64,000 bases of DNA, taken from assembly GCF_000195915.1 (NCBI RefSeq), contig NC_002578.1:310001-374000 (forward strand), in the 5' to 3' direction. A model generated the notes under the pieces. The model was not told the origin of the DNA and ran no database searches. It worked only from the letters and a program-made list of their open reading frames with translations. This stretch comes from Thermoplasma acidophilum DSM 1728. GTDB taxonomy: Archaea; Thermoplasmatota; Thermoplasmata; Thermoplasmatales; Thermoplasmataceae. Position 1 is the stretch's first letter; each line of letters starts with the position of its first letter. Position numbers and translations under genes: made by a program. Shown one piece after another: positions 18,021 to 26,978 of this stretch.

Positions 18021-18989
18021 TTACAACATTCTGACAATGGATGCCATCAGGGAAATGGCGAATGGTACGGTCATATTGTCGTCCAGAGGGTATCCGGAAA
18101 CGGCTTCGACTATCGATCCCAGCGCTGCATAGTCTATACCGAGAAATCCAATAAGTAGAAAACCGAAAGCAGCTGAAACCGCAAAAAGTGAAAGCGTGCC
18201 AGCCACGCTTTTCTTTCTGTTTATGAATAGTTTCGGGCTCTTCACATTTACGCCGACGATGGTTGCTATTGAATCGCCTATAGATATTATGAAAACTATG
18301 AGCATTATCAGATAAAGGCCGTCATGCATGCTGTACGCCAGAAGGATCCCTGACGCAAACCACATAGATCCTATCCCCAGCTTGGTGTGGCTCCTCTCCA
18401 GGTTCTGCAGAAATTTTCCTATCATGAGATCCGGCCTTGCAGAGAAGAAGTTTCCGATCGCATAGAGCAATAGAGATCCGAATGTGACAAGTATTCGTGA
18501 AATATCGACTCCATAGAAATAGAGAAGTCCTATTATTATGATCCCGGCGGCTATCTGCACGTAGTCCCTTCTGACCTCCTTTATCCTATCCTCACCCCTC
18601 GTGATCTCGTTTGCCTTGACATACTGCCTCTCCCTTGAATCGAAGATCATTACCACGATCATTCCTGTGCTTATTGCAGCATCGATGGCCATCCACTGGC
18701 TTCCGTCACCGAAGAAAATATAGGATAGGAGTGTGAAGGCGAACAGGAAGACGAACGGATAATAGAACTTCTTCGTGTAGAGATATGTTCCGGATATAAT
18801 GGAAAAGACGAATATGGGTATGACCAGGTAGCTGGAAAATCCTATCACAAGGATCGGAACAACTGCCAATGAGATCGCATATTTCAACTTGAAATCATCA
18901 GGATCGATCAGAAATGAAATGACAGCTCCGGCAATTCCGATCGAAGCCTCTATGTATCCGGCCAGCACTGGCTTCACCCTGCAGGGCAT
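18021..18989 (-). CDS. Dolichol/phytol kinase-like integral membrane protein
   Basis: This 322-residue protein has about nine membrane segments. Its C-terminal part has the hallmark of CTP-dependent polyprenol kinases and CDP-diglyceride-type transferases: SIGDSIATIVG followed by NRKKSVAGTLS, about 235-270. It may phosphorylate an isoprenoid alcohol for glycan carrier or lipid recycling at the membrane. The N-terminal hydrophobic half is not distinctive. A TATA-like GTATTTAAATATT lies at 19030-19042, and GGTGAG abuts the ATG, suggesting a short leader. Confidence 0.75.
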   Translation of the reverse strand: MPCRVKPVLAGYIEASIGIAGAVISFLIDPDDFKLKYAISLAVVPILVIGFSSYLVIPIFVFSIISGTYLYTKKFYYPFVFLFAFTLLSYIFFGDGSQWMAIDAAISTGMIVVMIFDSRERQYVKANEITRGEDRIKEVRRDYVQIAAGIIIIGLLYFYGVDISRILVTFGSLLLYAIGNFFSARPDLMIGKFLQNLERSHTKLGIGSMWFASGILLAYSMHDGLYLIMLIVFIISIGDSIATIVGVNVKSPKLFINRKKSVAGTLSLFAVSAAFGFLLIGFLGIDYAALGSIVEAVSGYPLDDNMTVPFAISLMASIVRML

Positions 18990-19092
18990 CTCACCCAGCT
19001 GGATGCCTGCTACGAATCTATCACCTGACCGTATTTAAATATTGTTCATATTACGGCACATAACAAGACGGCGATTGCCGTAATTCGGTGTG

Positions 19093-19377
19093 TCACTGCC
19101 TCATCGTGAAGAACAGCATTATGAATGATACCAACCCAAGTGAATTCACGGCTATGAGCGGAACGGCTATCCTGTATCCCGCGAAATGGGAAAAATCATA
19201 GTAAAAATACGCGGACAGTATGGACTGAACTAGGAACAGCGATGAAAAGGCTATCATGGGAGCAACGAATTTGCCTCCGGCCTTTCTCACTATGCCTATG
19301 TAGAAATAAAGTATTATGCCAAGGAATACGGCTTCCAACGCGACAATTATGATGTTGGTCATCCAGAATATACCCAT
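19093..19377 (-). CDS. Small membrane protein of unknown function
   Basis: This 94-residue protein has three hydrophobic segments (about 7-29, 38-58 and 70-90). No family is recognised. It lies between the dolichol-kinase-like gene and the three-repeat exported protein on the same strand and could share a transcript with the latter, whose stop is about 45 bases upstream. Confidence 0.6.
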   Translation of the reverse strand: MGIFWMTNIIIVALEAVFLGIILYFYIGIVRKAGGKFVAPMIAFSSLFLVQSILSAYFYYDFSHFAGYRIAVPLIAVNSLGLVSFIMLFFTMRQ

Positions 19378-19420
19378 TACAGATCACCTTATTATAAAAA
19401 ATATAAAAAAGTTAGTGAAT

Positions 19421-20839
19421 TCAGACCTCGGAAAGTGGCTTTGGCGATCCTCCAAGTATGTTGAACACTTCATAGACTATCTGGTATTGGAACTGCCCCG
19501 TCTTCACGTTGAATCCCATGTTCTGGTACACGATTTCATAGGAAACGTTGATGTAATCGAACGTGGTGCTATTCTTCTGGAGCACGAACTGAACTGTGGC
19601 GTTGACGTAGGCCATGTCCCCCTTCACCGTTATCACTGGCGGATTCTCAGAGTAGAACCACACAGCTATCCAGGCACCAAAGAATTTGTCCCATGTGGTA
19701 TTTATTGCGCTGTAGTTCCTGTAAGTGCCATTCAGCGATCCATTTATCCAGTGCAGCACAGCATCAGGAGCGTACTGCTGCATTACAAGCGTGAGATTCT
19801 CAATCGCTATATTGTTCCAGTGGCTGAAGGCCATGGCCTGGACCTGGTTGTACTCATCTTTCATCTCGTTCGTGGATATGTATCCCGTGCCGGTTATGTG
19901 CCAGACTTCATGCGTTATCATGTACATGCCGGATATGCGATAGTACGTGAGCGAATAGCTTATGTTCAGGTATTCGACGGTATTATTTTGGGCCGTTGGT
20001 GTAACTATGAACTGATTCTCTGAAGTGACAACGGCCGTCCTTCCACTGACCGATACGGTCGGGGGCGCAATGGTGTAGAACCACACTGCTGACCAGAGAT
20101 TGAAGAACTTATCCCATGTGGATATTATGCTCGACACTCCGCTATATGTCCCGGTCAATGGGCCACCTATCCAGTCCAGAGTTGCGTTAGACGCGTATTC
20201 TGGCATTAGCAGGCTTGAATTCTCTATCGCTATGTAGTCCCAGTGTTCAAACGCTGCAGCTTCAACCTCCTGTGCCTGTACCTGCTGCGGTATCTGCGCT
20301 ACGACACCGGTTCCGGTTATGTGCCATACTTCGCTGTATATGTAGTATGAAGTTCCAGACTTCATGAAGTTCAGCGTATACGAGACGTTGATGTAATCAA
20401 CAGTGTTGTTAACGCCGTACGGTGTGAGAACAAACTGAACTGGCGCCGTCACCTGCGCGGTGTTTCCAGACACGGATGCCACAGGCGGGTTGACCGTGTA
20501 AAGCCAGACCGCAGACCATAGGCCGAAGAATTTATTCCATGTTGCATTTATTTTGCTTATCCCTGTGTATGTCCCACTGAGTGGGCCGCCTATCCACTTT
20601 AGCGTTGCATTTGGGAGATACTGGCTGGCCACAAGCGTCGTGTTTTCTATAGCAATGTAGTCCCAGTGTTCAAACGCTGCTCCCAGGACGGCGTTTGGCT
20701 TGAATCCATTTGCTGTGTTCACAGCGTTCTGATAGTTTGCGTTTGTCTTTGCGTTCGTATAATCGGCATAACCGAACGCGCCGGCAAAGACAACCACCAG
20801 AACGATTGAAACTATCAGAGCAACCATTACTGGTTTCAT
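19421..20839 (-). CDS. Exported or membrane-anchored protein with three NTF2-like repeats
   Basis: The protein has 472 residues: an N-terminal membrane anchor (MKPVMVALIVSIVLVVVFAG), a short linker, then three copies of a domain repeating at exactly 141 residues. Each copy begins AFxHWxxIAIEN, continues through W-IGGPL-GTY and TW-KFF--W-AVW-Y, and ends near EVWHITGTG. The pattern resembles SnoaL/NTF2-like alpha+beta cone domains. Many N-x-S/T sites suit an extracellular, glycosylated location. The role is unknown; ligand binding or surface structure is plausible. An upstream in-frame ATG at 20890 overlaps the TATA-like ATATAA, so ATG 20839 is chosen. Confidence 0.8.
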   Translation of the reverse strand: MKPVMVALIVSIVLVVVFAGAFGYADYTNAKTNANYQNAVNTANGFKPNAVLGAAFEHWDYIAIENTTLVASQYLPNATLKWIGGPLSGTYTGISKINATWNKFFGLWSAVWLYTVNPPVASVSGNTAQVTAPVQFVLTPYGVNNTVDYINVSYTLNFMKSGTSYYIYSEVWHITGTGVVAQIPQQVQAQEVEAAAFEHWDYIAIENSSLLMPEYASNATLDWIGGPLTGTYSGVSSIISTWDKFFNLWSAVWFYTIAPPTVSVSGRTAVVTSENQFIVTPTAQNNTVEYLNISYSLTYYRISGMYMITHEVWHITGTGYISTNEMKDEYNQVQAMAFSHWNNIAIENLTLVMQQYAPDAVLHWINGSLNGTYRNYSAINTTWDKFFGAWIAVWFYSENPPVITVKGDMAYVNATVQFVLQKNSTTFDYINVSYEIVYQNMGFNVKTGQFQYQIVYEVFNILGGSPKPLSEV

Positions 20840-21315
20840 GGATAAAACATCTGCAACGGATATTAACCGATTTTTCAAGATTATATGCAAATCTATCGCA
20901 AATTATGCGCAAATCTAATTCTATGAGGGATCTGCCTGATGCCATTTATTGACAAAACGGTATGCCATCCATTGTCAGCTACTGTTATGTTGAAGCACCG
21001 AAGCTTTCTTATTCAACTGTACGTAGCCAATACCATCACGAGTCAGGATCTCAATGAGTCATGTCTGAACCAGCGTAATTTCTGAATCTACCTAACATTA
21101 CTTTTTCAACTTCCACATAAGGGTTGTAGCTTTTTCTATTGTGAAAAGCCGTATATCATCTATCTGAAGATCGCAATTTTTCAGATTTGCCAAAACACCT
21201 GACTTAATTATAAAGATTGTATACTGTGCTGATCGTTGCGAATTCGGCCATAAATCAAAGTATCTTTGCAATTTTGTGATCTTCTCAGATGGTGCTTGGT
21301 TTGCACAACACCACA
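20840..21315. other. About 480-bp spacer without a clear gene
   Basis: This AT-rich region precedes purC. It holds the promoter of the three-repeat protein (ATATAA near 20880-20886) and a minus-strand frame of 72 codons (21098-21316). That product is not recognised and has no well-placed promoter, so it may be a gene remnant. No RNA gene or repeat was seen. Confidence 0.45.
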
Positions 21316-21330
21316 AATAATTACTATATT
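21316..21330 (+). promoter_or_regulatory. TATA box of purC
   Basis: AATAATTACTATATT is centred about 25 nt before the ATG at 21349. It favours that start over an in-frame GTG/ATG 20 codons upstream. Confidence 0.5.
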
Positions 21331-21348
21331 AAGAAACAATACTTGTCT

Positions 21349-22233
21349 ATGAAGATCATTGCAAAGGGTAAAGTCAAGGATGTTTACGATGATGGAGATA
21401 CGCTGGTTTTCAGGTTCTCGAACAGGATTTCTGTGTTCGATAAGATAATACCCACGGAGATAGAAAACAAAGGAGAATCTCTCTGCAGGACATCATCCTT
21501 CTGGTTCAGGTATATCGGAGAAAGGGGGATAAAGAACCACTTCATAGAGATGATTGATAACAGGACCATGCGCGTAAGAAAATACGATGTTCCGGAAAAA
21601 GTTTCTCCGGGATCATCCGGCTATGTGATACCTCTTGAATTCATAACGAGGCACTATGTTGCAGGTTCTCTATATGACAGGCTCAAAGCCGGGAGTACAA
21701 AGCCAGCGGACATAGGGTTAAATCATTTTCCGGATTACGGTGAGAAATTGCCATCACCGGTATTCGAGGTTACCACCAAGAGGGAAAAAACGGACAGGCT
21801 GCTTGACATTGACGAGGCGCTTGAGATATCCGGTCTCACAAGGGAAGAGTACGCTGAAATAAGGGAAACGATACTGAAGATAGACGAGATGATGGAACAG
21901 GAAGTGGGCAAGCGCGGCCTTATACACGCCGACGGAAAGAAGGAGGTTGCACTGGGTAAGGAAAGAGAGCCGATAATAGTGGATACATTCGGTACGGCTG
22001 ATGAAGACCGATTCTGGGAGAAGAAGGAATACGATGCAGGGCGGATAGTTGAGCTGAGCAAGGAGATGGTGAGGCAGTATTACAGATCCACAGGATACCA
22101 TGATCGCCTTTACGAGGCCAGATCCAGAGGCATGCCAGAGCCAGATATTCCCCCGCTGCCGGAGGACATGGCCAGAAAAGTTTCTGACCTGTACAAAACA
22201 ATGTACGAACGCATAACTGGCCAGAAATGGTAA
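21349..22233 (+). CDS. purC: Phosphoribosylaminoimidazole-succinocarboxamide synthase
   Basis: This enzyme joins aspartate to CAIR with ATP in purine synthesis. It has 294 residues and begins with the family signature KGKVKDVYDDGDTLVFRFSN. Later it carries RHYVAGSLYDR and VDTFGTADEDRFW. Many archaeal and eukaryotic SAICAR synthetases share this longer form. The gene is followed after 25 bases by hemE. Upstream in-frame codons exist, but the TATA spacing supports ATG 21349. Confidence 0.93.
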   Translation: MKIIAKGKVKDVYDDGDTLVFRFSNRISVFDKIIPTEIENKGESLCRTSSFWFRYIGERGIKNHFIEMIDNRTMRVRKYDVPEKVSPGSSGYVIPLEFITRHYVAGSLYDRLKAGSTKPADIGLNHFPDYGEKLPSPVFEVTTKREKTDRLLDIDEALEISGLTREEYAEIRETILKIDEMMEQEVGKRGLIHADGKKEVALGKEREPIIVDTFGTADEDRFWEKKEYDAGRIVELSKEMVRQYYRSTGYHDRLYEARSRGMPEPDIPPLPEDMARKVSDLYKTMYERITGQKW

Positions 22234-22258
22234 TTTAAGGCCGCGGAGGAATATACCG

Positions 22259-23260
22259 ATGGATCCCTTCAGGAAGGCCATCAAGGGTTATGATCACGAT
22301 CGGATACCAGTCTGGTTTATGAGGCAGGCTGGAAGGTATCTTCCGTCCTATATGAAGTATAGGCAGAGGATGGGCATAGAGGAGATGATGTCATCGCCGG
22401 ACGTCATAGTGGACGTAACGCATGATCCGGTTGATAGGATAGGTGTAGATGCTGCGATAATTTTCGCGGATATAACGACGCCGCTCAGTGGTATGGGGCT
22501 CAGGGTCAGGTTCCTAGATTCTGTGGGGCCAGTGGTTGAGAATAACATTGAGAAATCAGGTATTTCTGCGGTAGAGGAATTTGATCCATCTTCTTTCAGC
22601 CACCCTGTCCTGAAAGCAATATCGAAATACAGGGAGAGGTATGCGGATCCTCTGATAGGTTTCGCCGGCGGCCCTGTAACTCTCCTTTCTTATATAATAT
22701 CAGATGGTGTGGACCGGGATCTTTTCAGGGTCAAGAGAATGATGATTACGGAGGAAAAGGCATATCAGGCTGTGATGACAAGACTCACAGATATGATCAT
22801 TGAATTCGCCAGGATGCAGATAAGCGCTGGTGTTGATGCATTCCAGATCTTCGACAGCTGGGCAGGTTATCTCTCACCTGGCGAATACGAACATTTCGTG
22901 AAGCCCTACGTATATGACATCTTGCAGGAATTGTCAGGAAGCATTCCGACCATATACTTCAGCACGATGACCTCATCCTACGTTGCCGATATGGATCTAC
23001 CGGCAGATTTCTATTCAATAGACTGGCGCATAGACATGAAAAGATTTTCGGCTGAAATCCCAGATGAAAAGGGAATCCAGGGCAATCTCGATCCAGCGAT
23101 TGTCAACTACGATTACGCGCTGCATGAGGCATCGAAAATAGTGGAAGCCGCTTCTGGAAGAGATCGCTACATATTCAATACCGGGCATGGCCTGCTGCCA
23201 AGTACAGATCCAGAAAAGCTAAAACGGTTGGTTGAATACGTGCATAGCGTGAATCTATGA
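22259..23260 (+). CDS. hemE: Uroporphyrinogen decarboxylase
   Basis: This enzyme removes four carboxyl groups from uroporphyrinogen III to give coproporphyrinogen III in haem synthesis. The 333 residues include the signatures PVWFMRQAGRYLPSY near residue 17, GFAGGPVTLLSY and FQIFDSWAG. GGAGG lies about nine bases before the ATG. It overlaps hemH by four bases, so both late haem-pathway steps are translationally coupled. Haem is needed for the cytochrome-based respiration of this group. Confidence 0.93.
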   Translation: MDPFRKAIKGYDHDRIPVWFMRQAGRYLPSYMKYRQRMGIEEMMSSPDVIVDVTHDPVDRIGVDAAIIFADITTPLSGMGLRVRFLDSVGPVVENNIEKSGISAVEEFDPSSFSHPVLKAISKYRERYADPLIGFAGGPVTLLSYIISDGVDRDLFRVKRMMITEEKAYQAVMTRLTDMIIEFARMQISAGVDAFQIFDSWAGYLSPGEYEHFVKPYVYDILQELSGSIPTIYFSTMTSSYVADMDLPADFYSIDWRIDMKRFSAEIPDEKGIQGNLDPAIVNYDYALHEASKIVEAASGRDRYIFNTGHGLLPSTDPEKLKRLVEYVHSVNL

Positions 23261-24183
23261 AATCTGCTCTTCTTCTGCTTTCCTATGGCAGCCCCGAGAG
23301 GATCGAGGATCTTGACGAGTATCTCAAAAACATATTCAACGGAAAACCAGTACCTGAAAGTGTCAGGGAAGAGAATCTCAGAAAGTACGAGATGTTCGGT
23401 GGTAGATCCCCGTCCAACCGTATAATCGAAAGCATCGCGCGGAAGCTTCATGAAAAGATCGGCGATGATATGGACGTTATCCTGGCCTACAAGCACTGGA
23501 ATCCATCCATTGAGGAGGCCGTCAAAGGCCTCGGATCATACGATAACATAGTAGCGATACCACTCTTCTCGTTCTATTCTCAGAACGTGAAGGATTCGTA
23601 TCTGAATCCTCTCGAATCGGCCCTCAGGAGGTACGGTTTTTCGCCGCGCCTTGAGTTTGTGAACGGTCTTGCAAATAGCGATCTCTTTCTGCCCATGTGG
23701 GCGAACATCATATCGGAAGATGCATCCGAAGATTCCTTCTACCTGTTCGATGCGCATAGCCTTCCTGCACCTGACAGGGAAGAGGATTACCTGTTCTGGC
23801 TCCGCTATTCAACATACAAGATATCGCAGATACTGGGCCTATCGAGATCAGACTTTGGGTTTCAGGGTGGCCATCTGGGATGGCTTGGCCCGAGCATATA
23901 CGATGTCCTCAACAGGATCGATGCGAGCAAAATCACAGTCATCCCGATATCATTCCTATACGATCACCTGGAAATACTGTACGATCTGGATTATGAGTTC
24001 AGAAAGGCCGTTGAGGCAAAGGGCATGCACTATCGTAGGGTGCGTATGCCGAACGATTCTGCCATGATGGTCAATATGATAGAACGCGCAGCCAGGTCTG
24101 CAATAACGCATCTCAGTGGAGAGAAGATTAACGGCAGCATCATCGGCCAGCCCCGTATTGCGGATACCGATAACGGCAGGTGA
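23257..24183 (+). CDS. hemH: Ferrochelatase
   Basis: This 308-residue chelatase inserts ferrous iron into protoporphyrin (or coproporphyrin, depending on the route). The N terminus ALLLLSYGSPERIEDLDEYL is typical. The metal-binding histidine lies in FDAHSLP, and the conserved glutamate region in SFLYDHLEILYDLDYE. The start overlaps hemE in ATGA. The window holds no coproporphyrinogen oxidase, so the exact branch of haem synthesis is left open. Confidence 0.9.
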   Translation: MKSALLLLSYGSPERIEDLDEYLKNIFNGKPVPESVREENLRKYEMFGGRSPSNRIIESIARKLHEKIGDDMDVILAYKHWNPSIEEAVKGLGSYDNIVAIPLFSFYSQNVKDSYLNPLESALRRYGFSPRLEFVNGLANSDLFLPMWANIISEDASEDSFYLFDAHSLPAPDREEDYLFWLRYSTYKISQILGLSRSDFGFQGGHLGWLGPSIYDVLNRIDASKITVIPISFLYDHLEILYDLDYEFRKAVEAKGMHYRRVRMPNDSAMMVNMIERAARSAITHLSGEKINGSIIGQPRIADTDNGR

Positions 24184-24260
24184 AACAGCATCCCCTAAAT
24201 CAACGTTATGATCGAAATGGAGAATCACTGCTCTTCGATCCGCAAAATACTCACACAATA

Positions 24261-24270
24261 TTTATATTCT
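24261..24270 (+). promoter_or_regulatory. TATA box of the dCMP deaminase gene
   Basis: TTTATATTCT lies about 24 nt before the GTG at 24289, supporting a leaderless message that begins with GTG. Confidence 0.55.
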
Positions 24271-24288
24271 GTATTTGGCTAACAAAGC

Positions 24289-24801
24289 GTGCAGATCGTA
24301 AGAAGGCCAACCTGGGATGAGTATTTCATGAGGATGGCCTATCTGGCAGCTTCGAGGACCAATTGCATAAGAAGGAAGGTTGGTGCGGTGATAGTCAAAG
24401 ACAGGAACGTTCTCGCTACAGGATACAATGGGCCTCCAAGTGGTACAGCACACTGCGATGTAGTTGGCTGTATACGCGAGGATTTAAAGGTCCCGTCAGG
24501 CGAGAGGCACGAACTGTGCCGCGGACTGCATGCTGAACAGAATGCAATAATACAGGCTGCAGTCCATGGCGTCAGCATAAAGGATTCTACAATATACGTT
24601 ACAACGCATCCCTGCGTAGTCTGTTCCAAGATGATAATGAACGCACAGATAAAGGAGATCGTGTACGCCGAAGGATATCCGGATGAACTGGCGGAACTTA
24701 TGCTCCTTGAGAGCGATGTGAAGGTCAGAAAGTTCACGCTTCCAGAACAGGAAGTTAAAGCCATGATAGGTGAATTCTACTATCTGGAGGGCGAGGACTG
24801 A
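24289..24801 (+). CDS. Deoxycytidylate deaminase family protein
   Basis: This zinc enzyme probably deaminates dCMP to dUMP for thymidylate synthesis. Its 170 residues carry the zinc ligands in GLHAEQNAI and [10 protein letters not shown] and an extra [10 protein letters not shown] segment typical of the dCMP (ComEB/DCTD) subgroup, which often binds another zinc. The start is a GTG, chosen because a TATA box sits 24 nt upstream and translation from it begins with the family motif [19 protein letters not shown]. It appears monocistronic, with tpiA following after 39 bases. Confidence 0.9.
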   Translation: MQIVRRPTWDEYFMRMAYLAASRTNCIRRKVGAVIVKDRNVLATGYNGPPSGTAHCDVVGCIREDLKVPSGERHELCRGLHAEQNAIIQAAVHGVSIKDSTIYVTTHPCVVCSKMIMNAQIKEIVYAEGYPDELAELMLLESDVKVRKFTLPEQEVKAMIGEFYYLEGED

Positions 24802-25491
<690 letters not shown>

Positions 25492-25499
25492 AGGACTGG

Positions 25500-26183
25500 A
25501 TGCCAAAGGATAATGAAGAGCCCCTAGTCAAGATACCAGAATTCGATGAACGAAAGTTTCTCTTTGATGAGAAGGAGAGGGCAAAATCAATAGTGATTAT
25601 ATTCATAATAGGGGCCATAGTTGGTTCCATATCCGGTTATTTTCAGCTCATAGGTTATTGGTACCTTTCACTAATACTCATTCTCGTTGTCCTTCTGTTC
25701 TCAGAATACATCCTGAAAGGTCTGGGCGTTCAAGTATCCAAGAAGACGTCTCACCGTATACTGCTAGTTGGCGAATTTCTGCTCACATGGCTTGTATTCT
25801 GGATACTGGTGCTCAATCCACCTCTTAATCATGTCTCAGGGCCTGAGATAGCCAATCTGCAGATGTACAGCAACAATGTATGGACATCGATCGTTGAGAA
25901 AAATGGCGTTTACAACATACCATTTGGAAGCGCAACCAGTGGAACTGTAAGCCTTCGCGTTTACATGTTTGCATACTCCGGCGTAGTTTCATACAAGGTG
26001 ATGGCATATCAGTCTTCATATGCGCCAGCTGTAATACCGTCCCATCTCAATGACAACTATCTCTATTTCAACCTCACAGACGTACACTATGGATCGACAT
26101 ACTACGTTCAGGTCTATGGAAGCACCACTGTAAATGGTTCAAATCTGACATCCGAGGTATCGTATACGCTGTATGCAGAATGA
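25500..26183 (+). CDS. Membrane protein with an external C-terminal beta domain
   Basis: This 227-residue protein has a charged cytoplasmic N terminus (about 1-28), three close hydrophobic segments (about 31-53, 57-76 and 88-107) and a C-terminal region of about 115 residues rich in beta-strand residues and N-x-S/T sites, probably outside. The external part (for example GSTYYVQVYGSTTVNGSN) looks like a fibronectin- or immunoglobulin-like fold. No family is recognised. It is likely cotranscribed with tpiA, though no functional link is evident. Confidence 0.7.
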   Translation: MPKDNEEPLVKIPEFDERKFLFDEKERAKSIVIIFIIGAIVGSISGYFQLIGYWYLSLILILVVLLFSEYILKGLGVQVSKKTSHRILLVGEFLLTWLVFWILVLNPPLNHVSGPEIANLQMYSNNVWTSIVEKNGVYNIPFGSATSGTVSLRVYMFAYSGVVSYKVMAYQSSYAPAVIPSHLNDNYLYFNLTDVHYGSTYYVQVYGSTTVNGSNLTSEVSYTLYAE

Positions 26184-26219
26184 AAACTTGGCATTTTTTG
26201 CATCTAAGTTCCGAAAACG

Positions 26220-26930
26220 CTAGATGATTGAAAAGTACTTTTCTTTCTTCAGGTATCGGTCTATGCCCGATCCATACTGTGCGGCCTTTTTGCCGTAGCT
26301 GTATATGGATTCTGGAAGCCCCAGGGATCGTGCAACATCCCTGATCATGGCCTTTCCAGCACCATTCCTTATATGGTGATCCGGACCGAAGGATCTGGCA
26401 ATATCAATGATGTGGCTGTCTAGATAGGGTGTTATCAATTCCTTTCCATAGTGTGCAGCGATTCGTTTTTCCCTGGGCAGCGTCCTTTCGAAAAGTTTCT
26501 TCATCTGTTCAACGTTATTCATGGATTCTATCGTCCTTCTGTAACCGTAGAAGATTTCGTCTGCTCCCTGCCCTGTCACGACTTCTCCGCCATCCGCAGT
26601 GGAAAGGACTACGGAAAGTATTAGCTCATAGCCTGTCTCCTGTTTGGTTATCGTGCCATCGATATCCTTCAAAAGGCGAATATGCTGCATAAGATCAATT
26701 TTTTCAAGGAGAATATGGTTAACATGAAATCCCAACACGTTGGATACCGCATCTGCCCTGGCGATATCGTGCGAATCGGCAAATCCTGCCGTATAAGCAG
26801 AAAGCCTGTAACCTGATATGTGCATCAGCACTGTGCTGTCCAGGCCGCCTGAGAAGGCTATGGAACCATGCGCTGGGACATTGGCCTTCAGAACATCACG
26901 GATGATTGCAATGGCTTCGCCGTAATCCAC
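26220..26930 (-). CDS. Asparagine-synthetase-like PP-loop ATPase without glutaminase domain
   Basis: This 236-residue protein contains only the synthetase half of AsnB-type enzymes. The pyrophosphate loop SGGLDST spans residues 27-33, and downstream GQGADEIFYGYRR matches the family's GEGSDE motif region. There is no N-terminal cysteine glutaminase domain, so it would need free ammonia or a different nucleophile. It adenylates some carboxyl or amide substrate, but the substrate cannot be read. The gene stands alone, divergent from the PIN/KH ATPase gene across 48 bases. Confidence 0.8.
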   Translation of the reverse strand: MDYGEAIAIIRDVLKANVPAHGSIAFSGGLDSTVLMHISGYRLSAYTAGFADSHDIARADAVSNVLGFHVNHILLEKIDLMQHIRLLKDIDGTITKQETGYELILSVVLSTADGGEVVTGQGADEIFYGYRRTIESMNNVEQMKKLFERTLPREKRIAAHYGKELITPYLDSHIIDIARSFGPDHHIRNGAGKAMIRDVARSLGLPESIYSYGKKAAQYGSGIDRYLKKEKYFSII

Positions 26931-26950
26931 GTGTGCAAATTATGGACATA

Positions 26951-26960
26951 GTTATATAGT
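26951..26960 (+). promoter_or_regulatory. TATA box of the PIN/ATPase/KH gene
   Basis: GTTATATAGT is centred about 24 nt before the GTG start at 26979, giving a leaderless GTG message. Confidence 0.55.
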
Positions 26961-26978
26961 TTCCTATAATGTAGCAAC

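Noticed and set aside
21098-21316. Minus-strand frame of 72 codons upstream of purC
   Set aside because: No family resemblance, no placed promoter, and low-complexity AT-rich context. It overlaps the purC promoter.
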